From Sva-07 sp964651825 (GTDB taxonomy: Bacteria; Actinomycetota; Acidimicrobiia; Acidimicrobiales; Ilumatobacteraceae), in the NCBI GenBank assembly GCA_964651825.1, contig CAZYWK010000008.1:1-64000 (forward strand): a stretch of DNA of 64,000 nt, in the 5' to 3' direction. Every line of letters begins with the position of its first letter. Within the stretch, counting starts at the first letter, position 1. The notes beneath the pieces were generated by a model. It was not told the DNA's origin, searched no databases, and saw nothing but the letters and a program-made list of their open reading frames with translations. Positions 52,012 through 61,482 of the stretch are shown piece after piece. Both the position numbers and the translations under genes were made by a program.

Positions 52012-52014
52012 GGG

Positions 52015-54390
52015 TCAGGATTTTCGCGCAGTGACGCCCGGGATCCAACCACGGACGCCGGCGTTCCGTACGAGCCACGGCAACGCGGCGATGAACACGC
52101 CGGCCGCGACGACCGGCCACACGACGTACGCCAGGCTTCCCACCGCGATCTCGAGCTCGAAGTAGCTCCGGCCGGCGGGCACGGCGACCACGAGCGCGGC
52201 GCCGGCGGCCATCGCCGCGACGAGCACGACCTTCCACGCGACGAGCGGCCGGCTCACGGTGGCGAGCACGACCAGACCGAGCGCGAGCAGGGCGAAGGTG
52301 ACGAGCGTCCGGGCCTCCTCCAGCGTGTCGCCGCCTGGCCCACGTGACAGCTGGAACGTCGCGAGCGCGGCGATCCCGACGGCGGTGCCGGCAGGGAGCG
52401 AGAACGGCAGCACCTTGTCGAGGAAGCCTGGCCGGACGAGTTCGGTCGACGGCGCGAGCGCCAGGAAGAATCCGGGGACCCCGACACTGAACACACCGAT
52501 CAGGGTGAGTTGGCGCGGGAGCAGCGGGAACGGGTCGCGCAGCAACCCGATCACCACCGTGAGCAGCACCGCGTAGGCGGCCTTGGTGAGGAACATGTTC
52601 GCCACCCGCTCGATGTTGTTGATCACCTTGCGGCCCTCGTCGACGACCACCGGCAGCGTGGAGAACGCGTTGTCGACGAGCACGAGATCGGCGACCGACT
52701 TCGACGCCTCGCTCCCCGACCCCATCGACACGCCGAGGTCGGCATCCTTGAGGGCGAGGACGTCGTTCACCCCGTCGCCTGTCATCGCCACGACATGACC
52801 GCGCGCCTGGAGCGCACGGACCATGTCCTGCTTCTGACGCGGGGCGACCCGCCCGAACACGGTGCTGCTGTCGAGCACACTCCCGAGCTCGTCGATGTCG
52901 GTGGGCAACCCGCGGGCGTCGATCGCGGCCCCGCTGGTCTCGACCCCGGCCCGTTGGGCGATCGCCTGGACCGTTTCGGGGTTGTCGCCCGAGATCACCT
53001 TGAGCGTCACGTCCTGCTCGCGGAAGTAGGCGAGGATCTCCTCGGCGTCGTGGCGGATCTCGTCTTCCAGCTCGACGATCGCCAGCGTGGTGGATCCGGC
53101 CGGCGCCGCGTCGCCGTCCGGACCGTCGGCCGAGTTCACCAGGGCGAGCAGGCGTTTGCCGGCCGAGCTGAGCTCGCCGACGAGCGCGTTGGCCGGATCG
53201 CCTTCGCCCAGGAGGAAGTCGGGCGCGCCGAGATACATCCATCCGTGCCCGTCGAACTCGACGGCCGACCACTTCCGCGCGCTGGAGAACGGCTCGACGG
53301 CGACGACGTTCCACGACGGTGTCTCGCCGACCCCGGTCGCGATCGCCTGCATCGTGGCGTTCGGCGCGTCGTCGGTGGCGGCGAGCGCGGCCAGGGCGAG
53401 CTCGGCCTCGCCGGGCGGACCGTCGCCGAATGCGTGGACCTGGGCGAGCACGATGTCGCCGGTGGTGATCGTGCCGGTCTTGTCGAGGCACAGCACGTCG
53501 ACGCGGGCAAGGATCTCCACGGTCGGCAGTTGCTTGGCCAGCGCGTTCCGTCGGGTCAACTGCAGCATGCCGGCGACGAAGGCCACGCTGGTGAGCAGCA
53601 CGAGGCCGTCCGGCACCATGGCGACCGCAGCGGCCACGGTCCCCTGGACCGCGTCCTGCCAGCGGTCCTCGGAATGCAGGAGCGAGAAGAACAAGGCGAT
53701 CGATGCCACCGGGATGATCACCGTGAGCCATCGCAGGATTCGGTCGACGCCGTCGCGGAGCTCCGACCTCGCGGTCGCGAAGGTCTTGGCCTCGGACGCC
53801 AGCGAGCTGGCGAAGCTCGCCGCGCCGACGGCAGTCGCGACCACCCGGCCCGAGCCGGCCACCACGAAGCTTCCCGACAGCACCGTGTCGCCGGGCGCTT
53901 TGGTGACGGCTCTGGACTCGCCGGTGAGCATCGACTCGTCGAGCTGCAGCCCGACCGAGGCGAGCACCGTCCCGTCGATCGCGACCTGCCCGCCGATCGA
54001 CAGTTCGACGACGTCGCCGAGCACGATCTCTTCGACGTCGATCTCTTCGCGCCGGCCGTCGCGGATCACTGCGGCCACCGGTTCAGTGAGCACCTGCAGC
54101 CGGTCGAGCTCGCGCCGGGCCCGATACTCCTGCACGATGCCGACGACCGAGTTCGAGAAGACGACGCCGACGAACAGGCCGTCTTTCAGGTAGCCCGCGA
54201 TCACGATCAGCACGAACAGCGTGACCATGATCGCGTTCACCGGCGTGAACACGTTGGCCGCGACGATCTGCGCGAACGAGCGCCCAGGCGGCGCCGGCGA
54301 CCGGTTCACCTGCCCGGCCTCGACGCGCTGGCGGACCTCGTCGGCCGTCAGCCCCAGTTCGTCGGCGCCGACGTTCACCGCTGTGTTCAT
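52015..54390 (-). CDS. P-type cation-transporting ATPase (CtpE-like)
   Basis: A 791-residue P-type ATPase. LTGESRAVTKAPGDTV is the actuator motif, VLCLDKTGTIT the phosphorylation site, GRVAPRQKQDMVRAL and AMTGDGVNDVLALKDADLGV the hinge motifs. The membrane motif around residue 260 is AMVPDGLVLLTSVAF, with a Pro-Asp in place of the PEGL of calcium pumps, as in CtpE of mycobacteria. CtpE takes up calcium; by similarity so might this. TAGAGT 6 nt before ATG 54390 indicates a leaderless transcript. It is followed after 3 bp by the diiron gene. Confidence 0.9.
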   Translation of the reverse strand: MNTAVNVGADELGLTADEVRQRVEAGQVNRSPAPPGRSFAQIVAANVFTPVNAIMVTLFVLIVIAGYLKDGLFVGVVFSNSVVGIVQEYRARRELDRLQVLTEPVAAVIRDGRREEIDVEEIVLGDVVELSIGGQVAIDGTVLASVGLQLDESMLTGESRAVTKAPGDTVLSGSFVVAGSGRVVATAVGAASFASSLASEAKTFATARSELRDGVDRILRWLTVIIPVASIALFFSLLHSEDRWQDAVQGTVAAAVAMVPDGLVLLTSVAFVAGMLQLTRRNALAKQLPTVEILARVDVLCLDKTGTITTGDIVLAQVHAFGDGPPGEAELALAALAATDDAPNATMQAIATGVGETPSWNVVAVEPFSSARKWSAVEFDGHGWMYLGAPDFLLGEGDPANALVGELSSAGKRLLALVNSADGPDGDAAPAGSTTLAIVELEDEIRHDAEEILAYFREQDVTLKVISGDNPETVQAIAQRAGVETSGAAIDARGLPTDIDELGSVLDSSTVFGRVAPRQKQDMVRALQARGHVVAMTGDGVNDVLALKDADLGVSMGSGSEASKSVADLVLVDNAFSTLPVVVDEGRKVINNIERVANMFLTKAAYAVLLTVVIGLLRDPFPLLPRQLTLIGVFSVGVPGFFLALAPSTELVRPGFLDKVLPFSLPAGTAVGIAALATFQLSRGPGGDTLEEARTLVTFALLALGLVVLATVSRPLVAWKVVLVAAMAAGAALVVAVPAGRSYFELEIAVGSLAYVVWPVVAAGVFIAALPWLVRNAGVRGWIPGVTARKS

Positions 54391-54396
54391 CGGGCG

Positions 54397-54402
54397 ACTC
54401 TA
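54397..54402 (-). promoter_or_regulatory. Putative -10 element (TAGAGT) for the P-type ATPase
   Basis: TAGAGT on the minus strand ends 6 nt before ATG 54390. No Shine-Dalgarno sequence is present. Confidence 0.45.
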
Positions 54403-54456
54403 CGGTCAGGCGAACACCTGGCCCGGTCGGCGCATCCCTTCCCCAGCGGTGAACTT

Positions 54457-54493
54457 TGCGGATCTGCTGACCCTGACGGTTGCCAGATCCGCA
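54457..54493. terminator. Inverted repeat between the M28 peptidase and the P-type ATPase
   Basis: TGCGGATCTG (54457-54466) and CAGATCCGCA (54484-54493) are exact reverse complements around a 17-nt loop. It lies 37 bp after the M28 stop and 67 bp before the ATPase ATG on the same strand, so it may terminate the first or regulate the second. No T-run follows. Confidence 0.45.
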
Positions 54494-54529
54494 CAGAACC
54501 GCGATCGGGGCCCCACCTCGTTCTCACCG

Positions 54530-55906
54530 TCAGTCGGTGACGTACCCGTCGCACGTGCCGCGGGTGAGCGCGTCGACGAAGGTGACCGCCCCACCGAGCA
54601 CGACGCCGATGGCCTCGTCGTCGAATGCCTCCGGGCCGGCATCGACGACGGCGCCGAGGTCGACGATGTACTGCTCGGCCGCCGCTTGCCCGTCGGCATC
54701 GAGCAGCCCGAGGTCGGCCTGGCCCGCCGACACGAGCTCGTACAGCGCCGCGGCGTCCTCGTACGTGGTGGCCGGCGCGGCCGGGTCGAAGACGGGCGGG
54801 TCGTCGGTGGCGACGAGATCGAGCGCCAGCGCGATCGACGTCAGCGTCTGCTGCTCGAGCTTGGGGAAGTCGACGATGTCGATCTCGTCCTGAGCGGTGT
54901 GGTAGCAGGCGTTGTTGGCGTCGGTGAAGAAGACCGACGGCACCCCGGCAGCGACGAACGGCGCGTGATCGCTGCGGCCCTGACCGAAGAGCAGGCTCAG
55001 CGCCAACGTGTCGAGCGACGACGCCTCGCTCGCGGCGCTCGCGGCGGCGATCAACGGGGCGCCACCCGTCTCGGCGCCCACCATCACGGTGCTGTTCGCC
55101 GCGGACGGCAGGAGGTTCGCACCCTGGATGTCGAAGTTCATGTAAGCGACGGTCGACTCGACCGGCACCAACGGATCGGCGAGGTACGCAGTGGCTCCGA
55201 GCAGGCCGTCCTCCTCGGCGTCCCAGAACGCCACCAGCACCGAACGCCGGGGGGTGCCGGCCGCAGCGATCGCGCGCGCGGTGTCCATCACCACCGCGAC
55301 ACCGGTCGCGTTGTCGGTGGCGCCGTTGCAGATGTCGTCGGCCGGATCGTCGGTCGGGCAGTCGTTGCCGACGTGGTCGTAGTGCGCCCCGATGATCACC
55401 CATTCGTCGGCGAGGTCGCCGCCGGGGATCACGCCGACCACGTTCGTACCCGCGACCGGCTCGGATCCCGGATGGGGAATGATCTCGAACGGCTGCAGGT
55501 ACCCGTCGCGGCCCTGCGCATCCGCCAGTGCCGGCTCGGCGAACTGCTCGAGCTGGCCGATCAGGATGTCCTGTGCGGCGACGGAGTACTCGGTCTGGTT
55601 GTCGCGTCCGTTCAGTTCGTCGGAGGCCAGGAGCTCGACGAGCTCCGGCGCCGACATGGGGCCAGGCTCGTCGACGGCATCGGTCGACGGTGGCGCGTCA
55701 GTGGTCGCGCTCTCGGTGGACTGCGGCGTGGACTCGACGGTGGTGCTCGACTCCGCCGTCACCGGGGCATCGGTCGTGAGTGCCTCCGTCCCGGGCGCCG
55801 CGGTGTCGGCGGGGCCGGACTCGCCGGAATCCGAACTACACCCGGTGATCGACAGCCCGACGGCGGCGATGGTGACGAGCGCGGCGACTCGCTGGATCTT
55901 GATCAT
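54530..55906 (-). CDS. M28-family metallopeptidase, lipoprotein
   Basis: A 458-residue exported aminopeptidase. Residues 1-23 are a lipoprotein signal with lipobox SITGCSS (Cys23 as the lipidation site), followed by a long Thr/Ser/Glu-rich linker to about 80. The catalytic domain has the zinc ligands in GAHYDHVG, GATDNATGVAVV, WDAEEDGLLGATA and a late His in ACYHTAQDEID. These are the five positions of di-zinc M28 peptidases. It probably trims peptides outside the membrane. Start ATG 55906 has GGAAGAG about 10 nt upstream. Confidence 0.92.
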   Translation of the reverse strand: MIKIQRVAALVTIAAVGLSITGCSSDSGESGPADTAAPGTEALTTDAPVTAESSTTVESTPQSTESATTDAPPSTDAVDEPGPMSAPELVELLASDELNGRDNQTEYSVAAQDILIGQLEQFAEPALADAQGRDGYLQPFEIIPHPGSEPVAGTNVVGVIPGGDLADEWVIIGAHYDHVGNDCPTDDPADDICNGATDNATGVAVVMDTARAIAAAGTPRRSVLVAFWDAEEDGLLGATAYLADPLVPVESTVAYMNFDIQGANLLPSAANSTVMVGAETGGAPLIAAASAASEASSLDTLALSLLFGQGRSDHAPFVAAGVPSVFFTDANNACYHTAQDEIDIVDFPKLEQQTLTSIALALDLVATDDPPVFDPAAPATTYEDAAALYELVSAGQADLGLLDADGQAAAEQYIVDLGAVVDAGPEAFDDEAIGVVLGGAVTFVDALTRGTCDGYVTD

Positions 55907-55950
55907 GGACGGCACTCTTCCAGAACCATCGCCGCGCGGGCCACATCCGG

Positions 55951-56775
55951 TCAGATCGAGTCGGCCAGGTCGTTGACCTGCGGCCGGACGATCATCGTGT
56001 ACGTGTCGGCGATCGCGGCCTCGCGATGTTCGCGCTGCGCGGCAAGCCGTTCGGGGTCGGTGACGACCGCCATGAACGCCCGCTTGCTCGGGAACAGGTT
56101 GAAGCGCACCTGGTGCCAGGCGCGGCCGTCTCCGACGATCGTGCCTTCGACCGCGAACCATCCCGAGACCACGACGCCGTGCTTCGCGGCCACGACCGCA
56201 GCTGCCGAGCTGTAGGCCTCCATCTCGGTCGGTGTCACGTGCGCCTCGGCCGCGTCGGCGAATCGCAGGACGTGGAGCACGACGACCGGCCCGTCCTGCG
56301 CGGTCGGGGGGAACGGCACGTCGGCCCAGTCGACCGGCGTCACCCCGGGCGGCGCCTCGGGGAACGGCATCGGCTGACAACCGATCACGATCGTGCGGTC
56401 CATCCCGGCGTCCTTGTGTCGGTGCGCCTGCTGGAACTCGGGTCGGGCCTGCATGTCGATGAAGGAGCGCCGGGTCGGGTACTTCACGACGCCGACGCGG
56501 TCCCACACCACGTCGTCGCCGAGCAACTGCTGGTCGACCGTACCGAAGAAGACCGGGCGCGCGCCCACCGCAGCGAGTGACTCGAGCGGCGTGTACAGGT
56601 CGTCGGCCTCCTGGCCGGAGATCGTCGACACCTGCCCGTCGCCGTAGTCGGCAACGGCGCGGTACTTCATCAGGTTCACCATCCACACCGGGCCGTCGGC
56701 ATCGGGAGGCGTCGTGGCGAGCCGGGTCGCGTACTCGCGATCGATCTGCCCGTAGCGAGGCGCGGCGGTGCTCAT
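55951..56775 (-). CDS. DUF1330-like protein of the dehalogenase operon
   Basis: A 274-residue soluble protein made of two related halves with dimeric-ferredoxin-like (DUF1330-type) features: VWMVNLMKYRAVADYGDGQV near 30, GTVDQQLLGDDVVWDRVGVV near 80, and a second unit with VVVLHVLRFADAAEA near 160 and FNLFPSKRAFMAVVTDPERL near 220. Single-domain members form dimers and often accompany catabolic genes; a tandem repeat would make the dimer within one chain. ATG 56775 overlaps the dehalogenase TGA (ATGA). No function is known. Confidence 0.7.
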   Translation of the reverse strand: MSTAAPRYGQIDREYATRLATTPPDADGPVWMVNLMKYRAVADYGDGQVSTISGQEADDLYTPLESLAAVGARPVFFGTVDQQLLGDDVVWDRVGVVKYPTRRSFIDMQARPEFQQAHRHKDAGMDRTIVIGCQPMPFPEAPPGVTPVDWADVPFPPTAQDGPVVVLHVLRFADAAEAHVTPTEMEAYSSAAAVVAAKHGVVVSGWFAVEGTIVGDGRAWHQVRFNLFPSKRAFMAVVTDPERLAAQREHREAAIADTYTMIVRPQVNDLADSI

Positions 56776-57683
56776 GGCGCTCCGATCACGTCGATCAACA
56801 GCTGCGCCAACGCCGGGCTGGCATCCTCCTGGAAGAAGTGGTGGGCGCGCTCGATCGTCACGTGCGGCTGGCCGGCCGCGCCGGGCACGCGCCGGTGGAA
56901 GATCCCGTCGCCCCCTCCCGTGATCGGGTCGCTGTCGCTGAAGCAGGTGACGAACGGCTTGCGCCACTGTTCGAAGACCTCCCACGCTGCACGGTTGGCT
57001 GCGGCGGCCGGATCATCCGGGCCTGTCGGCACGAGCGAGGGGAAGATGCGCGCCCCCGCCTTGTACGAATCGTCGGGGAAGGGAGCGTCGTACGCGGCGA
57101 CCTCGGCGGCGCTCAACGTGGTGATCGTCGCCGACTGGATGAGGAACCCGACGTCGAACACCGGGGTCTCCTGGCTGAACTTCTGCCAGGCGAGGAACGC
57201 GGGGCTCATGGGCGCGTCGCCGGTCGGCAGGCCGGTGTTGCCGATGACGACACGGTCGAACCGGTCGGGGTGCTCCGCCACGACCCGGAGGCCGACGAGC
57301 CCGCCCCAGTCCTGGCCGAAGAACGTCGCCCCGGTGAGGTCGAGGTGGTCGACGACGAGCTCGGTCATCCACGCCACGTGGCGGGCGTAGGTGTAGTCGC
57401 CCTGCTCGCTCGGCTTGTCGCTCCGGCCGAAGCCGACGAGATCCGGCGCGATCACCCGGTGGCCGGCGGCGACGAGTGGCGGGATCATCTTGCGGTAGAG
57501 GTAGCTCCACGACGGCTCGCCGTGCAGCAGCAGGATCGCAGCGGCGTCGGCGGGGCCTTCATCGATGTAGTGGACCCGCAGCGTGCCGTCGGCGACCGCG
57601 TCACCAACCTCGGCGTAGTGCGGCTCGAAGGGGTAGTCCGCAAGCTCGACGAAGCGGTCGTCGGGGGTACGCAGAACATGCAT
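56772..57683 (-). CDS. Haloalkane-dehalogenase-like alpha/beta hydrolase
   Basis: A 303-residue protein with all the haloalkane dehalogenase landmarks: LLLHGEPSWSYLYRKMIPPL (HGEPxWSYLYR), FFGQDWGGLVGL with nucleophile Asp125 and the halide-binding Trp next to it, and RAHHFFQEDASP with the catalytic His. These match HLD-I enzymes that hydrolyse carbon-halogen bonds to an alcohol and halide. AAAGGAA 7 nt before ATG 57683 is a ribosome-binding site. It is cotranscribed with a sulfatase and MBL-fold protein. Other substrates (epoxides, fluoroacetate-like) are possible but the Trp after Asp favours halide. Confidence 0.88.
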   Translation of the reverse strand: MHVLRTPDDRFVELADYPFEPHYAEVGDAVADGTLRVHYIDEGPADAAAILLLHGEPSWSYLYRKMIPPLVAAGHRVIAPDLVGFGRSDKPSEQGDYTYARHVAWMTELVVDHLDLTGATFFGQDWGGLVGLRVVAEHPDRFDRVVIGNTGLPTGDAPMSPAFLAWQKFSQETPVFDVGFLIQSATITTLSAAEVAAYDAPFPDDSYKAGARIFPSLVPTGPDDPAAAANRAAWEVFEQWRKPFVTCFSDSDPITGGGDGIFHRRVPGAAGQPHVTIERAHHFFQEDASPALAQLLIDVIGAP

Positions 57684-57684
57684 G

Positions 57685-58524
57685 TCAGGTTCCTTTCGGT
57701 TCGATCTCGACTCGGTGCAGGTCGTCGCCGAGCTCGATGCGCCCGGTGAAGTGCTGGGCTGCCAGCTCTCGCCAGTCGTCGCCACCGCCGGACGGGAACG
57801 ACGGCACGTAGTGCGTCAGCACGAGTGTGCCGGCCCCGGCGCGGGCGGCGGTCTGGGCCGCTTCCTCGGGTGAGGAGTGGTAGTCGAGCGTGTCCTGCAA
57901 CCGCTGGATCGGCAGTCCGGCGATGATGTCCTTGCGGATGACGGTGTGGACCAGGGCGTCGGCGCCGGCACAGAGCTCGTCGAGCGACGCGCACGGAATC
58001 GTGTCGCCGGCCGCCACGACAGCTGCCCCGCCGTGATCGAACCTGAACCCGATGCTCGGATCGACCGGCTTGTGCTCCGTCGGCGCCGCGGTGATCGTCA
58101 CCTGGCCTCCGAGCTGCACCGGGCCGGACTCGACCTCGACGATGTCGATCAGCGGCCCCTGGGTCAGGTCGGGGTGGTGAGCCAGGCGATACCCGATGTC
58201 GGGGCCGAGCGACGCCAGGATGTGGCCGACGGTCTCGCGCGTGCCGACCGGCCCGACGATGCGCAGCGTCGTCGGTTCGAGGCTGGTGACCCACTGGGTG
58301 GTGATCAGGTCGCCGAGATCGGTGATGTGGTCGCTGTGCAGGTGCGTGATCAGGATGGCGGTCAGCGCGTTCGGGGCGACACCCGCCGCGACGAGTCGCA
58401 TGACGACGCCGCGGCCGCAGTCGACGAGGTAGTGCTCACCGGCCGCCTGGATCAGGGTGGCGGGACCGGCCCGGTTGGGGTCGGGCATCGGGCTTCCGGT
58501 GCCGAGCAGGGTGACGGCGATCAT
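57685..58524 (-). CDS. MBL-fold hydrolase (RNase Z/arylsulfatase-type)
   Basis: A 279-residue metallo-beta-lactamase-fold protein of the ribonuclease-Z-like branch. MIAVTLLGTGSPMPDPNRAG opens the family, ILITHLHSDHITDLGDLI carries the HxHxDH zinc motif near 60, VVAAGDTIPC the bridging Asp, and LVLTHYVPSF the last His. In this operon it more likely hydrolyses a lactone, sulfate ester or thioester than tRNA; some members of this branch are arylsulfatases. Its start overlaps the sulfatase stop by 4 bp. Confidence 0.85.
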   Translation of the reverse strand: MIAVTLLGTGSPMPDPNRAGPATLIQAAGEHYLVDCGRGVVMRLVAAGVAPNALTAILITHLHSDHITDLGDLITTQWVTSLEPTTLRIVGPVGTRETVGHILASLGPDIGYRLAHHPDLTQGPLIDIVEVESGPVQLGGQVTITAAPTEHKPVDPSIGFRFDHGGAAVVAAGDTIPCASLDELCAGADALVHTVIRKDIIAGLPIQRLQDTLDYHSSPEEAAQTAARAGAGTLVLTHYVPSFPSGGGDDWRELAAQHFTGRIELGDDLHRVEIEPKGT

Positions 58525-60809
58525 TGGCGACTCATCTCTGCGGCCGCAGCCGCGGTTCGGGCGTCGGCCGAGGGCGGCGACACCAGTTGGATGACCACCT
58601 CGTGCAGCGTGCCGGTGAAGGCGAACGGTGCGTCGTAGCGGTCGGAGACCGCGGAGCCGTGGTCGAAGCCGACGCTGGGTCCGACCGACGACATCATCCG
58701 CATGAACAGCGGCAGGTCGGCCGCGCCCGCGGCGACACCGTCGACCTCGAGCTCGACCCGGCCATGGGTGCCGTCGCGGCGGAACCTCGTGACGAGGGTG
58801 GCGTCGCCGGTCGGCACGGCGACGCTCGACTCGACGACCGTGTGGTCGTCGAACGCGTTGTAGTCGACGACCAGCCGGTCGTGCTGCACGAACACCGACA
58901 CCCCCGAGTTCTGGGTTCCGGTCGCGTACAGCACCCCCTCGTCGCCGGGCTGCCGTGTGACTCGGGCCGTCAGATCGAACGATCGGCCGCCGATCGCGGC
59001 CGACGCCTGACCGGGCAGCGGCGACATCGGCGGCCGGTACACATAGCGCCGGTCCGGAGGGTGTGGCGAGTTCGCCCGGAACCGCACCCCGAACAGTTCG
59101 ACCATGCGATCGTCGAGCGGCAGCACACCGTGGCGGTCGGCCTCCTGCCACCACAGGTCGATCAGTTCGGCGAGCTTGTGCGGCTCGGTGGCGGCCAGGT
59201 CGTAACACTCGGACCAGTCGTCGCTCAGGCGGTACAGCTCCCACCGCTCGGTGTCGTAGTCGACACCGGCCTGGTGCTTCGAGACCGCCTTCCAGGCCGC
59301 CTCGTCCCCGGTGCCGCCGCCCTCGATCGCGATCAGCGCCCGACTGCCGGCCATCTCGAAGTACTGGAGTGTGTTCGCCGGCGACGCGTCCGCTGACGCG
59401 AGCACCGGGGCGAACGACCGGCCCGTCACCGGCAGTTGCTCGATGCCGCGGTACCGGCTGGGCGCGGTGACACCCACGAGCTCGTAGATCGTCGGCGCGA
59501 CGTCGGAGACGTTGACGAACTGGCTGCGGCGGGTTCCCGCCTGGCCGGCGTCGACGCGGCACGGCGCGTGCACGATCATGGGCACGTGGACGCCGCCTTC
59601 GTGCGTGTTCTGCTTGTACCACTTGAACGGCGTGTTGCCGCACTGCGCCCAGCCCCACGGGTAGTTGGTGTGGCTGTGCGGGCCGCCGATGTCGTCGATC
59701 CGTTCGATCGCCTCGTCGGGCGTCTCGAGGATGCCGTTGAAGAACTTCATCTCGTGCATCACCCCGAACGGACCGCCCTCCTGGGACGCGCCGTTGTCGG
59801 TCATCAGCACCAGGATCGTGTCATCGAGCCGGCCGAGCGAGCGGAGGCCCTCGACGAGACGTCCGATCTGGTCGTCGGTGTGGTCGAGGAAGGCGGCGAA
59901 CGCCTCCTGCAGGCGGCACGCAAGGCGCTGCTGGTTCTCGGGCAGGTCGTCCCATGCGTCCACCCCGGGGTTGCGCGGCGCGAGTTGCGTGCCCTCCGGC
60001 AGGAGCCCGAGCTCCACCTGACGGCGGAACCACCGCTCGCGCACGACGTCCCACCCCTCGTCGTATCGGCCCCGGTACTTGGCCAGGTACTCCGGCGGCG
60101 CCTGGTGTGGCGCGTGGGTGGCGCCGAACGGCAGGTAGAGGAAGAACGGCCGGTCGGGCCGGACCCCCACGCTGTCGGAGAGCATCCGCAGGGCCTGGTC
60201 GACGAGGTCTTCGCTGAGGTGGTATCCGTCGGCCGGCCCCGCCGGCGGATCGATCGGATGGTTGTCGCAGACGAGGTCGGGATGGAACTGGTCGGTCTCG
60301 CCTTCGAGGAAGCCGTAGAACCGGTCGAAGCCGCGGGCGAGCGGCCACTGGTCGAACGGCCCGGCGGCCGAGCACTGCTCCATCGGCGCCAGGTGCCACT
60401 TGCCGACGCAGAACGTGGCGTAGCCGGCCTCGCGCAGCACCTCGGCGACGTTGGCCGCGTGGTTCGACATGTGGCCGAGCTGGTTCGGGAAGCCCGTGTT
60501 GAAGTTGGCCACCGAGCGCATCCCCACCGCGTGCTGCGAGCGGCCCGTGAGCAGCGACGCCCGCGTCGGCGAGCACAACGGCGTCACGTGGAAGTTGGTG
60601 AACTGCACGCCGTCGGCCGCGAGCGCGTCGATGTGCGGGGTGTCGATGTCGGAGCCGTAGCAGCCGAACTGCGCGAACCCGGTGTCGTCGAGCAGGACGA
60701 ACACGACGTTCGGCGCATCGGGTCCGGGGTGCGGGGCTTCGTCGAACCAGGGTTCGGAGTCGGCGAGGGTCCGCCCGATGGTTCCTTCGAATCGCGACGA
60801 TCTGGTCAT
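58521..60809 (-). CDS. Arylsulfatase (formylglycine-type)
   Basis: A 762-residue type I sulfatase. VVFVLLDDTGFAQFGCYGSD supplies the first metal aspartates; LCSPTRASLLTGRSQ is the sulfatase signature, with Cys79 expected to become formylglycine (CxPxR is complete). GKWHLAP, TDNGASQEGGPFG and KWYKQNTHEGGVHVP provide further active-site residues. The long form with a C-terminal beta-sandwich-like domain (about 590-762) resembles actinobacterial and marine sulfatases. No signal peptide is present, so it acts in the cytoplasm on imported sulfate esters. It overlaps the TetR stop (ATGA) and the MBL start. Confidence 0.92.
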   Translation of the reverse strand: MTRSSRFEGTIGRTLADSEPWFDEAPHPGPDAPNVVFVLLDDTGFAQFGCYGSDIDTPHIDALAADGVQFTNFHVTPLCSPTRASLLTGRSQHAVGMRSVANFNTGFPNQLGHMSNHAANVAEVLREAGYATFCVGKWHLAPMEQCSAAGPFDQWPLARGFDRFYGFLEGETDQFHPDLVCDNHPIDPPAGPADGYHLSEDLVDQALRMLSDSVGVRPDRPFFLYLPFGATHAPHQAPPEYLAKYRGRYDEGWDVVRERWFRRQVELGLLPEGTQLAPRNPGVDAWDDLPENQQRLACRLQEAFAAFLDHTDDQIGRLVEGLRSLGRLDDTILVLMTDNGASQEGGPFGVMHEMKFFNGILETPDEAIERIDDIGGPHSHTNYPWGWAQCGNTPFKWYKQNTHEGGVHVPMIVHAPCRVDAGQAGTRRSQFVNVSDVAPTIYELVGVTAPSRYRGIEQLPVTGRSFAPVLASADASPANTLQYFEMAGSRALIAIEGGGTGDEAAWKAVSKHQAGVDYDTERWELYRLSDDWSECYDLAATEPHKLAELIDLWWQEADRHGVLPLDDRMVELFGVRFRANSPHPPDRRYVYRPPMSPLPGQASAAIGGRSFDLTARVTRQPGDEGVLYATGTQNSGVSVFVQHDRLVVDYNAFDDHTVVESSVAVPTGDATLVTRFRRDGTHGRVELEVDGVAAGAADLPLFMRMMSSVGPSVGFDHGSAVSDRYDAPFAFTGTLHEVVIQLVSPPSADARTAAAAAEMSRQ

Positions 60810-61456
60810 GTGTCCTCCTGTGGGCTCGCGCCGTCCGCCCACTGCTCGATCAGGATCGTGACGGCAACGATCCAGCTCCGCTCGATCTGCCGGGCGGTGC
60901 GGGCGTGAGCCGCGCTCATCACCTCGAACGCCTCGGGTGAGGTGGTCGCGTCGACGACGGCGAGGAGGTCGGCGGTCTGCTGGCCGGTGAGGTGCTCGGT
61001 CTCGGTGGCGAAGTGCCGTCGGGCGTGGTCGGCGAGTCGCGAACGCAGCCGCGCGATGCCGTCGGCCATCGGCTGGTAGTCGAGCGCGCGTTGGCGGGCG
61101 ACGTGGATCAGCGGGCCGGCCGTCTCGTACAGCTCGAGGCGCGAGCCGACGAAGCGCCGGACGCGTTCGTTCAGGTCCGCGCCCGGCTCGGTGTCGACCT
61201 CGCTCGCCACGTCGAGCAGGTGGGCGTACTGTTCCTGGAACCGGTCGAACGCCTGGCGTTGGAGGTCGTCGAGGCCGTCGAAGTTGCGGAACACCGACGA
61301 GACCGACACGCCGGCACGTTCGGCCACGTCGTCGACGGTCGGCGGCACCTTGCCGTCGCGGATCGCGGCGAACACCGCGTCGACGACCGCCCGCCTGGTC
61401 CGTTCGCGCCGAGCGTGCCGGCCGTCGGTCACCGTGTCGCGCTCCCCCGTCACCAC
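60806..61456 (-). CDS. TetR-family regulator heading the sulfatase operon
   Basis: A 216-residue TetR protein. The HTH is in VDDVAERAGVSVSSVFRNFD after the RRAVVDAVFAAIRDG helix; the ligand domain is helical and unassigned. GTG 61456 is used (GTG 61453 alternative), 7 nt from a TAACGT hexamer. Its TGA overlaps the sulfatase ATG, so regulator and five-gene catabolic set form one transcript. The inverted repeat at 61483-61509 lies just upstream and is its likely operator, giving autoregulation and induction by a pathway compound. Confidence 0.88.
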   Translation of the reverse strand: MVTGERDTVTDGRHARRERTRRAVVDAVFAAIRDGKVPPTVDDVAERAGVSVSSVFRNFDGLDDLQRQAFDRFQEQYAHLLDVASEVDTEPGADLNERVRRFVGSRLELYETAGPLIHVARQRALDYQPMADGIARLRSRLADHARRHFATETEHLTGQQTADLLAVVDATTSPEAFEVMSAAHARTARQIERSWIVAVTILIEQWADGASPQEDT

Positions 61457-61463
61457 ATCGCGT

Positions 61464-61469
61464 ACGTTA
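61464..61469 (-). promoter_or_regulatory. Putative -10 element (TAACGT) for the TetR-sulfatase operon
   Basis: TAACGT on the minus strand ends 7 nt before GTG 61456. A TTCGCA hexamer 18 bp upstream could be the -35 element and lies in the operator, so TetR binding would block RNA polymerase. Confidence 0.5.
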
Positions 61470-61482
61470 GCGCGCCAACCGG

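Noticed and set aside
54625..55403. Plus- and minus-strand frames overlapping the M28 peptidase
   Set aside because: They lack motifs; the M28 frame has a lipobox and all zinc ligands.
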